NCBI RefSeq assembly: GCF_017352095.1
Contig: NZ_CP071463.1
Span: 1,612,001-1,676,000 of the forward strand
DNA length: 64,000 nt
Direction: 5' to 3'
Source of the DNA: Natrinema longum
GTDB taxonomy: Archaea; Halobacteriota; Halobacteria; Halobacteriales; Natrialbaceae
This document shows positions 1 through 9,738 of this stretch, in pieces. The notes under the pieces were generated by a model. The model saw only the letters and a list, made by a program, of their open reading frames with translations. It made no database searches and was not told where the DNA came from. The number at the start of each line of letters is the position of its first letter. Positions within the stretch are counted from its first letter, which is position 1. A program made the position numbers and the translations under genes.

Positions 1-43
1 ACGCGAGTCGGCGAAAAAAGGCCGCGAAGAGTCGAGTCGCGGG

Positions 44-1207
44 TTACTGGTAGGCGGGAATCCCGGTGAACTCCTCGCCGAGGACGAGCGTGTGGATGTC
101 GTGGGTCCCCTCGTAGGTGTAGACCGTCTCGAGGTTGGACATGTGGCGCATCGGCGAGTAGTCGGTGGTGATGCCGTTACCGCCGAGCATCTCGCGGGCG
201 ATGCGGGACTGGTCGCGGGCCATCCGGACGTTGTTCCGCTTCGACATCGAGACGTGCTGTGGTCGCATCTCACCGCGTTCTTTGAGTTCGGCGAGCCGGT
301 AGGCCAGCAGCTGGGCCAGTGTGATCTGGGTTCCCATCTCCGCGAGTTTGCGCTGTTGGAGCTGGAACCGGCCGATCGGACCGCCGAACTGGTCGCGGTC
401 TTTCGCGTACTGGCGAGCCTCCTCGAAGCAGTCACGAGCGGCACCGACGGCACCCCAGGCGATGCCGTAGCGTGCCTGCGTGAGACAGGAGAGCGGGCCC
501 TTCATGCCCTCGACGCCGGGCAGGACGTTCTCCTGGGGAACGTAGACGTCGTTGAGCCCGATCTCGCCGGTGATCGAGGCGCGCAGCGAGAGTTTGTCGT
601 CGATCTTGTTGGTCGTAATCCCGTCGCGGTCGGTCTCGACGAGGAACCCGCGGACCGGGTCGTCCTCGGCCGACGTATCGCGGGCCCAGACGATGGCGAC
701 GTCAGCGATCGGCGAGTTCGTGATCCACGTCTTCGCGCCGTTTATGACGTAGCCGTCGCCGTCCGCTTCGGCGCGGGTCTCCATCGCCGACGGGTTCGAG
801 CCGTGTTCGGGTTCGGTGAGACCGAAGCAACCGATCGCCTCGCCTCGCCCCATGTCCGGCAGCCACTCTTCTTTCTGCTCCTCGCTCCCGTAGGCGTGGA
901 TCGGGTACATCACGAGCGCACCCTGGACCGACGCCATCGAGCGCAGCCCCGAATCGCCGGCCTCGAGTTCCTGCATCAGGAGTCCGTAGGCCGTCTCCGA
1001 GACGTTCGGCGAGCCATAGCCCTCGAGATTCGGGGCGTAAAAGCCCAGTTCGCCCATCTTCGGGATGAGCTCCTTGGGGAAGGTCCCCGCTTCGAAGTGG
1101 TCGCCGATGTCGGGTTTGACGTGTTCGTCGACGAACTCCCGGGCCGTGTCCCGGATCATCCGCTCTTCCTGGTCGAGGTCTTCCTCGAGCTGAACGAAAT
1201 CCAGCAT
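44..1207 (-). CDS. gcdH: Acyl-CoA dehydrogenase, glutaryl-CoA dehydrogenase-like
   Basis: A 387-residue FAD flavoenzyme, full length for the acyl-CoA dehydrogenase family. It would oxidise an acyl-CoA at C2-C3 and, if a true glutaryl-CoA dehydrogenase, also decarboxylate glutaryl-CoA to crotonyl-CoA in lysine/tryptophan or dicarboxylate breakdown. Seen in the sequence: the GCFGLTEPEHGSNP substrate/FAD segment in the middle and a C-terminal YEGTHDIH motif whose Glu (about residue 366) is the expected catalytic base. YEGTHDIH followed by a GIPAY-type tail is the pattern of the glutaryl-CoA branch, not of straight-chain dehydrogenases. Substrate assignment is an inference from these motifs; other short acyl-CoAs are possible. 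It stands alone on the minus strand, diverging from the TRAP transporter genes. Confidence 0.85.
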   Translation of the reverse strand: MLDFVQLEEDLDQEERMIRDTAREFVDEHVKPDIGDHFEAGTFPKELIPKMGELGFYAPNLEGYGSPNVSETAYGLLMQELEAGDSGLRSMASVQGALVMYPIHAYGSEEQKEEWLPDMGRGEAIGCFGLTEPEHGSNPSAMETRAEADGDGYVINGAKTWITNSPIADVAIVWARDTSAEDDPVRGFLVETDRDGITTNKIDDKLSLRASITGEIGLNDVYVPQENVLPGVEGMKGPLSCLTQARYGIAWGAVGAARDCFEEARQYAKDRDQFGGPIGRFQLQQRKLAEMGTQITLAQLLAYRLAELKERGEMRPQHVSMSKRNNVRMARDQSRIAREMLGGNGITTDYSPMRHMSNLETVYTYEGTHDIHTLVLGEEFTGIPAYQ

Positions 1208-1440
1208 GCATCATAGTTTGCTAAGGGTGCAATAGGCGTTGCGATACGTGTTACCAGAGCTATGGAAAACACATAAAGTGAATTATAGAACTCTCGTTTA
1301 GTTGGTACAAATGGTCTAGTACCACCGGTGCCGGCCGACTCGATTCGGACGGAAATCGGGCGGCACTGCGGGTATTAGTTACGGTGGTCGTGGATGGAAC
1401 GGTCGCGTCCTCGAGCGCGATATCGAAAGATAGCGGAAGC

Positions 1441-1449
1441 ATTATAATA
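1441..1449 (+). promoter_or_regulatory. TATA-like box for the TRAP receptor gene
   Basis: The AT-rich string attataata is centred about 28 bases before the ATG at 1472 and only about 13 before the upstream ATG at 1457. With the leaderless arrangement common in haloarchaea this favours 1472 as the real start. Confidence 0.5.
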
Positions 1450-1471
1450 CATAACTATGAAGGACATTGGC

Positions 1472-2560
1472 ATGGCAGGAAAGCGTACCCGTACGGATAG
1501 CGGTACAACTCGACGAACACTCCTCGCAGCGACCGGCGTCGGAGCCGCGACGGCACTCGCCGGCTGTATCGGCGGTGAGACGAGCGGCAACGGCGGCAAC
1601 GGTGGCGGCGACCAGACCCTCGAGACCCTCTCGGACATCAACGAGGAGACGTCGGTGTCACCGACGCCGAGTGGCTCCGGGACCGCGCCGGCGCTCGAGC
1701 GTGCGCTCGATCACGCGACCGACGGCTACGACCGCGTGAGTACGAGCTACGGCGAACAGGGCAACGCGATCAACGAGAACCAACTCGACGTCGGCGTCGG
1801 GACGCTGATGAACTTCTCGATCACGCCCAGCTGGCTCCAGCAGACCGCGAGTACCGTCGGCAACCTCCGCGTCCTCGACGTGACCGACGAGACCGAGCAG
1901 GCCTGGAACGACGACGATCGACTGCTGATCCAGCCGACCGAGACGGGCCAGATCGACAACGTCGACGCCCCCGACGAGGTCCCCGCGCCGACGTTCGCGT
2001 ACAACTTCGTCTCGCGGGCCGACCTCGAGTACGACACGGTCTACACGTTCCTCGAGACGCTATACGAGCAGAAAGACGAACTGGCGGAGTACAACGGTCT
2101 CCTGGCGACCCACGAAGAAGACGAGTTCTGGGTGAAGAACATGTACGACGGCGTCCCCTTCCACGACGCCGCGGCGGACTTCTACGAGGAGATCGGCGTC
2201 TGGAGCGACGAGTTCGAACGCGCCGGCGGCAGTACAAGCGGCGGGTCCACCGGAGACACCAACGTCCGGATGCGGACGTCGACGTCGACGACGACGGCCT
2301 ACACCGCCAATCAGGGGATGGCCAGCGCCGTCAACGACGGGACCGACGCCCTGTTCGCCGAGGCCCAGACCAGCCAGGGAACCGAGGCTAACCTCGGCGC
2401 GCTCAACAGCGAGGACGCCGAAATGGTCTACATCCAGAACTGGTCGGCACAGCAGGTCCGGGAAGGTGCCGGGAACTACAGCGAACTCAACTTCGACATG
2501 GCACAGATCGTCCACTTCTACGATCTGCCGTGGTTCTTCATCGCCGACGGCGGTAACTAA
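1472..2560 (+). CDS. TAXI-family TRAP transporter solute-binding lipoprotein
   Basis: A 362-residue extracytoplasmic receptor that would capture an organic acid and pass it to the fused TRAP permease encoded 8 bases downstream. The N-terminus shows a twin-arginine signal (TTRRTLLAA) followed by the lipobox LAGC with Cys at about residue 32, so it is predicted to be exported folded by Tat and lipid-anchored on the outside of the membrane. The body has the TAXI-type pattern (a GVGT segment, a YNFVSRADL segment, a C-terminal WFFIADGG tail). Start chosen at 1472 because the TATA-like box sits 28 bases ahead; 1457 would add MKDIG. There is a Gly/Ser/Thr-rich insert near residues 250-270. Transported substrate unknown; neighbours in acyl-CoA activation suggest a carboxylic acid. 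Confidence 0.85.
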   Translation: MAGKRTRTDSGTTRRTLLAATGVGAATALAGCIGGETSGNGGNGGGDQTLETLSDINEETSVSPTPSGSGTAPALERALDHATDGYDRVSTSYGEQGNAINENQLDVGVGTLMNFSITPSWLQQTASTVGNLRVLDVTDETEQAWNDDDRLLIQPTETGQIDNVDAPDEVPAPTFAYNFVSRADLEYDTVYTFLETLYEQKDELAEYNGLLATHEEDEFWVKNMYDGVPFHDAAADFYEEIGVWSDEFERAGGSTSGGSTGDTNVRMRTSTSTTTAYTANQGMASAVNDGTDALFAEAQTSQGTEANLGALNSEDAEMVYIQNWSAQQVREGAGNYSELNFDMAQIVHFYDLPWFFIADGGN

Positions 2561-2568
2561 CGGAACCG

Positions 2569-4749
2569 ATGTCCGAAACATATTCCGAGCGCGGAGTTTC
2601 CGAGAGCGCTCTCGGGCTCATCGTCTACGTGTTTGGGTTCTCCCTGACGCTGTATACCGTCGGGTACGCCGTCTCCCTCGTCGGCGGATGGCCACTTAGC
2701 GGACTCGTCCCGGAACCCGGGTGGGTGAAGCGAGACGAACTGTACATGATCATCTTTTTCGGCGGCGGCATCGCGCTGTACTACCTCGACTACGCCCGCC
2801 AGGAGTTCGTCGGCGAGAGCGCCGACGTAAGTATCGATGCGGCGGCGTCCTCGACGGCCGACGAGAGCACCGAGGGTGCGCTCGAGCGAGCGCGGAGCGT
2901 CTGGGGACGGATCGACCCGTACGTCGCCCTCGCACTCGCGCTCGTGTCGCTACTCGCGATGGCCTACGTCTACACGAACTTCACCCGGCTCGAGGGTGAC
3001 GCCTACATCCTCGGCTACACCACCACCGATCACCTCGTCGGCATCGTTCTGATTACGCTGGCGATCGACACCACTCGCCGGGCGTTCGGGACGGTGATCG
3101 CAGCCGTCGCCGTCGCGGCGATCGCCTACGCTCACTCTGCGGTCGGCCCGCGGCTGTTCGGCGTCTTCGAGCACTCGGGCCAGGGCTGGGAGCAGATCGC
3201 CGAGAACGGCGCGATCGGAATCAGCGGCGTCTACGACGGCACTCTGATGGGGATCGGCTCGACGTGGGTCGCGATCTTCATCATGTTCGCCGGGATCGCG
3301 AAGGCCTTCGGATTGATGGAGTTCGTCCGCGAGGTAGGGACGGAACTCGGGACGAGCCTCCGAACCGGCGTCGTCCAGATCGCCGTCATCTCGAGTATGA
3401 TCATGGGCTCGATCACCGGGAGCGCGGCGGCCAACACCGCGACGACCGGCAGCTTCACCATTCCGATGATCAAGGATCAGGGCGTCCGCGACGACGTCGC
3501 CGCCTCGATCGAGGCGGTCGCCTCCGCGGGCGGCCAGATGCTGCCCCCCGTGATGGGCGTCGCGGCGTTCCTGATGGCCGACATCATCCAGGTCCCGTAC
3601 CTGGACATCGTGCAAGCGGGAGTCATTCCGGCGGCGCTGTTCTACTTCAGCGTCTGTCTGGCCGTCCACTTCACGATCCTCAAGTTCGGCTGGATCTCGA
3701 ACGACCTCTCGCCGTTCAGGTGGCGGCTCCTGCTCAAGGGACTCCACTTCGCGGTTCCGATGGGCGTCCTCCTGTACACCCTCGTCTACCTGCGGTACAC
3801 CCCACTCTCGGCGGGGATGAACACGATCGTCGCGATCATCGGCGTGATGTTCGTCCGGAACCTCGTCGTCGGCGTCGTCGGCATCGGCTCCGACGAGGTG
3901 ACGGCCGAGGTCCTCGGACGGGAAGTACGGGGCGACAATCTACTCGGGAACCTCGGCGCGACGGCCAAGCAGACCGCCGACGGGTTCAAACAAGGCGGGA
4001 TCGACATGGCACCGCTGGTCGGCGTCCTCGCGGCCATGGGCGTGATCGTCGAACTGCTCGAGGGAACGGGGCTGACGGCCCGCGTCGCGACGTCGATCGT
4101 CAGTCTCGGCGACGTGAGCCTGCTCGGACTCGGTGGCGGACTGTTCGTCGTCCTGTTCCTCGCGATGATCGCAAGCATCCTGTTCGGACTGGGAATGCCC
4201 ACGCCCGCGGCGTACATCCTCGTGGCCATCCTGGTCGCCAAACCGATCACCGAACTGGGGACCCCCGACATCGCGACACACATGTTCGTGTTCTACTTCG
4301 CGATGCTGTCGGCGATCACGCCGCCGGTCGCGATCTCCGTCGCGATCGGGGCGCGGATCGCGGGCGCGAGTTTCCTCCAGTCGGCCAAGCAGGCGCTCCG
4401 ACTCGGCGCGCCCGGGTTCGTCATCCCCTACGCGTTCATCGCGAACGAGAGCCTCATCTACTGGTCGACCGAGACGCTCGTCGCGTTCCCGGTCGTGCTG
4501 GCCGGCACCGTCGCCCTGATCGTCGCGACGATCGGGTTCGACGGGGCGCGGGACCTCTCCGCGCCGGTCCGCGCGGCCTTCATCGTCGCCGCCCTCGGCG
4601 CGATGTTCGGCTCGATCGTCCACGTCGCCATCCAGCTCGTCGCCGCGGCGGCCATCGTCGCCGCGTTGCTGCACGCCCGGTTCGTCGTCGGGTACGAGTT
4701 GCCGAGCGGAAGTGCCGCCGGTTCCGACATCGACGCGCCGCTCGACTGA
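2569..4749 (+). CDS. TRAP transporter fused permease (DctQM type)
   Basis: A 726-residue polytopic membrane protein in which the small (4-helix) and large (12-helix) TRAP subunits are fused, as is usual for TAXI systems. It is expected to import an organic acid using the sodium gradient. The signature segment around residues 280-310 (GSITGSAAANTATTGSF, then IPMIKDQG) and a second conserved loop with GMPTPAAYI around 540 mark the two transport repeats. Hydrophobic helices fill the rest of the chain; the short loop near residues 85-110 is acidic. It forms an operon with the receptor gene 8 bases upstream, and an acyl-CoA ligase gene follows about 107 bases downstream, suggesting the imported acid is activated with CoA. 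Confidence 0.92.
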   Translation: MSETYSERGVSESALGLIVYVFGFSLTLYTVGYAVSLVGGWPLSGLVPEPGWVKRDELYMIIFFGGGIALYYLDYARQEFVGESADVSIDAAASSTADESTEGALERARSVWGRIDPYVALALALVSLLAMAYVYTNFTRLEGDAYILGYTTTDHLVGIVLITLAIDTTRRAFGTVIAAVAVAAIAYAHSAVGPRLFGVFEHSGQGWEQIAENGAIGISGVYDGTLMGIGSTWVAIFIMFAGIAKAFGLMEFVREVGTELGTSLRTGVVQIAVISSMIMGSITGSAAANTATTGSFTIPMIKDQGVRDDVAASIEAVASAGGQMLPPVMGVAAFLMADIIQVPYLDIVQAGVIPAALFYFSVCLAVHFTILKFGWISNDLSPFRWRLLLKGLHFAVPMGVLLYTLVYLRYTPLSAGMNTIVAIIGVMFVRNLVVGVVGIGSDEVTAEVLGREVRGDNLLGNLGATAKQTADGFKQGGIDMAPLVGVLAAMGVIVELLEGTGLTARVATSIVSLGDVSLLGLGGGLFVVLFLAMIASILFGLGMPTPAAYILVAILVAKPITELGTPDIATHMFVFYFAMLSAITPPVAISVAIGARIAGASFLQSAKQALRLGAPGFVIPYAFIANESLIYWSTETLVAFPVVLAGTVALIVATIGFDGARDLSAPVRAAFIVAALGAMFGSIVHVAIQLVAAAAIVAALLHARFVVGYELPSGSAAGSDIDAPLD

Positions 4750-4856
4750 CTGCGACCCCGATGGGTCGCTCGAGTCCTCCTTCTCCGGAACAACCGAAAT
4801 AAATGGGATCGACGAGTAACAACCCTTTTGACCACCCAGGCAGCCATACACAAGGT

Positions 4857-6419
4857 ATGACAAACCTCGTGACGGAGGTCGAAGAGACCGTCGATGCGAA
4901 CCCAGAATCGCCCGCGATCGCGTACGAAGGGACCAAACTGAGCTACGCGGAGTTCTGGGAACAGGCCGGCCAGTTCGCACAGGCCCTCGAGAACCGCGGC
5001 ATCGGCGAGGGCGACCGCGTCGGCATCTACCTGCCGAACCTGCCCCAGTTCGTCACGGCCTTCTACGGCACGCTGCGCGCCGGGGGCATCATCGTCCCGA
5101 TGAACCCCCAGTACAAGGCCCGCGAGATCAGCCACATGCTGGCCGACAGCGGGGCCAAGGCCGTCGTCGCGCTGGCCGACCTCGTTCCCAACGTCCTCGA
5201 GGTACAGGACGACACGGACGTCGAACAGGTCGTCAGCGTCGGAGCGGACGTCGACGGCGCGACGGCGTTCGGCGACTTCCTCGCGGGGGAGACCAAGGAC
5301 GTCGTCGACCGCGCGGACGACGACATCGCAGTCCAGCCCTACACGTCGGGGACGACCGGCACGCCCAAGGGCGTCCTGCTGACCCACCACAATCTGGCCT
5401 TTACGACGCGGGCCAACGCCGACGTTCCGCCGGGGGGCTTCCAGGCCTCCGACCGACTCATCGGGACACTCCCGCTGTTCCATATCTACGGTATGTCCGT
5501 CGTCATGAACGGCGCGATGTACAGCGGGGGCACCTACTACCCCGTCCCCGAGTGGGACGCGCCCGCGGTGATGCAGCAACTCGAGGACGACGGGATCACG
5601 ATCATGTTCGCGGTTCCCGCGATGTTCAACGACATGATCAACCAGCCCGACGCCGAGAGCTACGAGTTCGAGTCCCTGCGCTTTGCCAACTCCGGGGGCT
5701 CGAGTCTGCCCCTGGAGGTCCTCGAGCGATTCGAGGAGCTCTGGGGCGTCCAGCTCAACGAGGGCTACGGCCTGACCGAGACCAGTCCGGTCACCCACGC
5801 CAACACGAACGAAAACCGGCGGAAGGGAAGTATCGGCCAGCCACTCGAGGGCGTCGAGGCGAAGATCGTCGACGACGATTTCGAGGCGATCCCGCGCGTC
5901 GAGGAAGGCCCGATCGACGAGGAGGAGGCCGACCTCCACGACATCACGGGCGAACTGGTCATCCACGGGCCGAACGTGATGAAGGAGTACTACGGGCTCC
6001 CCGAGGCCAACGAGGAGGCCTTCACCGACGAGGACGGTAAGCGCTGGTTCCACACCGGCGACATCGGCTACTGGGACGAGGACGACTTCTTCTACGTCGT
6101 CGACCGCGAGAAACACATGATCGTCACCGGCGGCTACAACGTCTACCCGCGCGAAGTCGAGGAGTTGCTCTTCGAGCACGAGGACGTCGCCGACGCCGCG
6201 GTGGTTGGGGTTCCGGACGAGCGCCGCGGCGAGACCGTGAGGGCGTTCGTCGTTCCCACGCCCGACGCCGAAGCGACGCCCGAAGACATCAAGCAGTACT
6301 GTCTGACCAACCTCGCGGAGTACAAACACCCCCGCGAAGTCGAGTTCGTCCAGGAACTGCCCCGGACGACGACCGGCAAGGTCCAGAAGTTCGAACTTCG
6401 CGACGAAGACGCGGAGTGA
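4857..6419 (+). CDS. Acyl-CoA ligase (AMP-forming, long-chain fatty-acid type)
   Basis: A 520-residue ANL-superfamily enzyme that activates a carboxylic acid to acyl-AMP and then acyl-CoA. Visible motifs in order: the P-loop YTSGTTGTPKG near residue 162, GYGLTETSP near 302, the hinge/ATP region FHTGDIGYWDEDDF near 398, the VDREKHMIVTGGYNVYP segment, and the catalytic-lysine motif TTTGKVQK near the C-terminus. A T-rich box (cccttttgacc) lies about 28 bases before the ATG at 4857, so I prefer it to the ATG at 4803, which would add 18 residues lacking family similarity. It lies just after the TRAP transporter and before an acyl-CoA dehydrogenase on the same strand. Exact chain specificity cannot be read from sequence. 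Confidence 0.88.
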   Translation: MTNLVTEVEETVDANPESPAIAYEGTKLSYAEFWEQAGQFAQALENRGIGEGDRVGIYLPNLPQFVTAFYGTLRAGGIIVPMNPQYKAREISHMLADSGAKAVVALADLVPNVLEVQDDTDVEQVVSVGADVDGATAFGDFLAGETKDVVDRADDDIAVQPYTSGTTGTPKGVLLTHHNLAFTTRANADVPPGGFQASDRLIGTLPLFHIYGMSVVMNGAMYSGGTYYPVPEWDAPAVMQQLEDDGITIMFAVPAMFNDMINQPDAESYEFESLRFANSGGSSLPLEVLERFEELWGVQLNEGYGLTETSPVTHANTNENRRKGSIGQPLEGVEAKIVDDDFEAIPRVEEGPIDEEEADLHDITGELVIHGPNVMKEYYGLPEANEEAFTDEDGKRWFHTGDIGYWDEDDFFYVVDREKHMIVTGGYNVYPREVEELLFEHEDVADAAVVGVPDERRGETVRAFVVPTPDAEATPEDIKQYCLTNLAEYKHPREVEFVQELPRTTTGKVQKFELRDEDAE

Positions 6420-6564
6420 TCGCCGTCGTCGATCCGGTCGGCCGGTAATCGGCGGCGATCGGCGCACCGTTTCCACGCTCGAGATTCGGCCGGTGATGCA
6501 TTAACAAAAACAGATTTCGAGCATATCCGAAGCTACTTTGTAAGACGACTCCTAGCAAACAATC

Positions 6565-7704
6565 ATGGCATTCCAGTTATCCGCCGAGCACGAGGCGATC
6601 CGTGACGCCGTCCGCGAATTCGGCGAAAACGAGATGGTTCCGGTCGCCGAGGAACACGACCGAGAGCACAAGTATCCGGAAGCGCTCCGCAAGAAGGCCG
6701 CCGAGTACGACTTCGTCGCGCCGAACATCCCGACCGAGTACGACGGTGCCGGGATGGACAAGATCTCCTCGACGATCGTCACCGAGGAACTCTGGCGTGC
6801 CGACCCCGGGATCGGCTCCGCCGTCGGCTCCGCCGGATTCGGCTCGGACATGATCATCGAATTCGGTGACGAGTGGATGAAAGAGGAGTGGCTGCCCAAG
6901 ATCGCCAACGGCGAGACCGCGTCCTGTTCGATGATCTCCGAGCCCGCACACGGCTCGAACGTCGCCGGCATCGAGACGGTCGCCGAGAAGGACGGCGACG
7001 AGTACGTCCTCAACGGCAACAAGATGTGGATCACCAACGGGACCGTCGCCGACGTCGGCGTCTGCATGGCCAAGACCAGCCCCGGCGAGGGCCACAAGGG
7101 CATCACCGCCTTCCTCGTCGAGATGGACCGCGACGGCGTCTCGACGGACAAGATCACCAACAAACTGGGCATCCGCGCCTCCGACCTCGCGGAGGTCGTC
7201 ATCGACGACGTTCGCGTCCCCGAGGACAACGTCATCGGCGAGGTCGACAAGGGCTTCTACCAGCTGATGGAGTTCTTCGCCTCCGGCCGCACCAGCGTCG
7301 CCGCCCAGGCCGTCGGTGCCGCCCAGGGTGCACTCGACGCCGCCATCGAGTACGCCACCCAGCGCGAGCAGTTCGACCAGCAGATCTCCGAGTTCCAGGC
7401 CATCCAACACAAGATCGCCGAGATGGCGACCAAGGTCGAGGCCGCCCGCTCGCTGACCTATCGTGCGGCGACCCAGGTCGAGCAGGAGAACCAGGACATC
7501 GCCGCGCAGTACTCGAGCATGGCGAAGTACTTCGCGTCCGAAATCTCGGTCGAAGTCGCCGACGAGGGTATCCAGGTCCACGGTGGCTCGGGCTACGTCA
7601 CGGACTACCCCGCCGAGCGCTACTACCGCGACGCCCGCATCACGAAGATCTACGAGGGCACCAGCGAGATCCAGAAGAACATCATCGCCGACCAGATCCT
7701 CTAA
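6565..7704 (+). CDS. Acyl-CoA dehydrogenase
   Basis: A 379-residue flavoprotein performing the first oxidation of beta-oxidation. It has the expected order: alpha-helical N-domain, a beta-domain with CSMISEPAHGSNVAG and MWITNGTVAD, and a helical C-domain with the GGSGYVTDYPAERYYRD flavin segment. The motif IYEGTSEIQ carries the catalytic Glu near residue 364, typical of short/medium-chain and butyryl-CoA dehydrogenases. A T-rich box about 27 bases before the ATG suggests its own leaderless promoter. It follows the ligase gene at 4857-6419 on the same strand and precedes the minus-strand thiolase. Confidence 0.9.
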   Translation: MAFQLSAEHEAIRDAVREFGENEMVPVAEEHDREHKYPEALRKKAAEYDFVAPNIPTEYDGAGMDKISSTIVTEELWRADPGIGSAVGSAGFGSDMIIEFGDEWMKEEWLPKIANGETASCSMISEPAHGSNVAGIETVAEKDGDEYVLNGNKMWITNGTVADVGVCMAKTSPGEGHKGITAFLVEMDRDGVSTDKITNKLGIRASDLAEVVIDDVRVPEDNVIGEVDKGFYQLMEFFASGRTSVAAQAVGAAQGALDAAIEYATQREQFDQQISEFQAIQHKIAEMATKVEAARSLTYRAATQVEQENQDIAAQYSSMAKYFASEISVEVADEGIQVHGGSGYVTDYPAERYYRDARITKIYEGTSEIQKNIIADQIL

Positions 7705-7923
7705 CCCGGCGTCGACCGCGAAACAACTCGGTATTTTTGCAGTTGCGCCCTCGATAGCTTGTCTGCCGTCTCGGACTGTTCGAGCGGTTTCTCACCGAAC
7801 GAGGAGTTACTCGAGTTCGGATTCGTTTTTACCCCCACATTCGTGTGCGGGGATGGACGGACCGACGCGAGAACGCCGGAACGCGTCGACGAGCCGCGAG
7901 TCACTCGGGAGTCGCCCGAGCGC

Positions 7924-9066
7924 CTACCGCTTGGGCACCCGAAGCTCGAGTGCCGCGCCCTGCCCGTAGCCGACGCACATCGTCGAGAGGCCGAGGCCGC
8001 CGTCCCGGCGCTGTAGTTCGTGGATCAGGGTGACGGGGAGGCGAGCGCCCGACGCGCCAAGCGGGTGGCCGATGGCGATCGCGCCGCCGTTGACGTTGAA
8101 CCGGTCGTCGTCGAAGCCGAGTTCGTCCCGGCAGTAGATCGTCTGGCTGGCGAAGGCCTCGTTGAGTTCCACGAGGTCGTAGTCGTCCGCCGACCGGCTG
8201 TTGCGCTCCCAGATCCCCCGCACCGCGGGGACCGGACCAATCCCCATGATCGTCGGATCGACGCCCGCAACGTTGTGGTCCTCGATCGCGGCCATGATCT
8301 CGAGTCCTTCCCGCTGGGCGAACGCTTTGCTCGTGATGAGGACGCCCGCAGCGCCGTCGGAGACCTGCGAGGCGTTGGCGGCGGTGACGGTTCCCTCCTC
8401 GCGGAACGCCGGCGGGAGGCCGGCGATCTTTTCTTTGGTGGTACCGGGACGGAGGCCCTCGTCCTCCTCGACGAGGCCGTCCTCGGTCTCGATGGGGACG
8501 ATCTCCTCGTCGAACGTCCCGTCCTCGGTCGCTTCGACCGCGCGCTGCTGGCTGCACGCGCCGTACTCGTCTTGCTGGTCCCGGCTGATGTCGAACTCCT
8601 CGGCGACCGTCTCTGCGGTCTGGCCCATCGCGAGGCCGGCCGCGTCGTACTGCTCGGCGATGCCGTCGTAGGAGTCGATCCCCTTCCGGCGCTCGTTGCG
8701 GGACATGTTCTCGACGCCGCCCGCGACGACGACCTCGCGCTGGCCCGCCCGGATCGCGTCGCTGGCGCTCATGATCGCCTCCGCCGAGGAGGCACAGAGC
8801 CGGTCGATGGTGGTGCCGGGGACGCCCTCGCCCAGCTCCGAGAGGAGGGCGATCACCCGCGCGATGTTGTTGCTCTGTTCGTTGACCTGTTTGGCACAGC
8901 CCCACCGGATGTCGTCGACGTCCTCGCCGGTAAGGCCCGTCCGCTCGAGCATCGCGTCCACGAGCGGGACCGACAGCTCCTCGCTGCCGGTCTCGGCGAA
9001 GACGCCGCCGTGTTTTCCCTGCGGAGTGCGGACTGCCTGGACGATAACTGGCTGGCGATCGCTCAT
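7924..9066 (-). CDS. Acetyl-CoA C-acyltransferase (thiolase)
   Basis: A 380-residue classical thiolase that cleaves 3-oxoacyl-CoA with CoA, or condenses two acetyl-CoA. All three catalytic positions are present: Cys91 in [10 protein letters not shown], His334 in [10 protein letters not shown] and Cys364 in [11 protein letters not shown]. The start is ATG with a T/A-rich box (actttactt on the minus strand, near 9091-9100) about 27 bases ahead. It diverges from the hydroxyacyl-CoA dehydrogenase at 9739, with a long repeat-bearing intergenic region between them; the two enzymes catalyse consecutive steps. A degradative role is inferred from the neighbours. Confidence 0.92.
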   Translation of the reverse strand: MSDRQPVIVQAVRTPQGKHGGVFAETGSEELSVPLVDAMLERTGLTGEDVDDIRWGCAKQVNEQSNNIARVIALLSELGEGVPGTTIDRLCASSAEAIMSASDAIRAGQREVVVAGGVENMSRNERRKGIDSYDGIAEQYDAAGLAMGQTAETVAEEFDISRDQQDEYGACSQQRAVEATEDGTFDEEIVPIETEDGLVEEDEGLRPGTTKEKIAGLPPAFREEGTVTAANASQVSDGAAGVLITSKAFAQREGLEIMAAIEDHNVAGVDPTIMGIGPVPAVRGIWERNSRSADDYDLVELNEAFASQTIYCRDELGFDDDRFNVNGGAIAIGHPLGASGARLPVTLIHELQRRDGGLGLSTMCVGYGQGAALELRVPKR

Positions 9067-9150
9067 TGATACTGATTGACTCGCGCTCCTGAAGTAAAGT
9101 AGCTCCGTTCTTCGCCATGGAACCGTGTTAGTGTGTCGGGATACGTTGAG

Positions 9151-9280
9151 GTGGCGCGCGCTGGGCCGCGGCGAACGGTGTGAGCCGCGGCACGACTATG
9201 CGCGAGGGATGAGCGAACGAATGGAACGAGTGAGCGAATCGGCTGGGGAGGGTGTGGAAATCCCCAGTTGCCGCCGTAAG
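9151..9280 (+). repeat. Dispersed repeat family 1, copy A
   Basis: A non-coding element beginning gtggcgcgcgctggg, with the internal motif gcgcgagggatgagcgaacga, then gagcgaatcggctggggagg, and ending in an imperfect hairpin (gttgccgccgtaag). The same ordered motifs occur at 22726-22860 and 47002-47136 in plus orientation, and in minus orientation at 9354-9638 and 22912-23113. This copy and copy E fill most of the 670-base gap between the divergent thiolase and hydroxyacyl-CoA dehydrogenase genes. Confidence 0.7.
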
Positions 9281-9353
9281 AACGGAGCACAATATCGTTC
9301 GAGCACACTCAGAAAGCCCCTGCCTCTTTCAATCCCGCCCGACACAGCATCAC

Positions 9354-9638
9354 GTCCTCCCCAACCAACTGCGGTCCTCGCTCCCCGGCTCGCGGCGTTG
9401 CCGCTCGCCTTTCCGCGGTGCTTCGCGCCGCGCTTTCGGTCGCTGCGGTCCTCGTCCCTCGCACGGGGTCTCGATCCGTCCTCACTGTGCTCACGGTTCC
9501 CTACGGTCACCGTCTGCTCACGGCGCTTTGCGCCGTTCGCATGGTCCGCGGGGCCATCGGTCCCGCGCTATTCGCTTTCCGAGGTGCTTCACTCCGTTCG
9601 CATCTCGTGCCGTTCGGACGGATCGACAGCGCGCGCCG
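9354..9638 (-). repeat. Dispersed repeat family 1, copy E (long form)
   Basis: Minus-orientation relative of copy A. Its outer end on the plus strand starts cctccccaacc and its far end is cagcgcgcgcc, the reverse complements of the two family termini. Between them is a longer, C/T-rich variable core with several small inverted repeats (for example around gcgctttgcgcc). It faces copy A across about 75 bases. No convincing reading frame runs through it, and it ends about 100 bases before the ATG at 9739. Confidence 0.55.
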
Positions 9639-9738
9639 TGTGATGGAATCGAGTTTCGAAGTATTGGCCCCCGAACCAACACTGGGCCGGATTGTTCGAA
9701 AGGGAACGCTTTTGATCGCGTCGTCTGTGGGTTCGCAC

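Noticed and set aside
9418-9738. Upstream extension of the hydroxyacyl-CoA dehydrogenase frame
   Set aside because: It runs through family 1 repeat DNA; the nucleotide-binding motif starts right after the ATG at 9739, which has a TATA-like box at the right distance.
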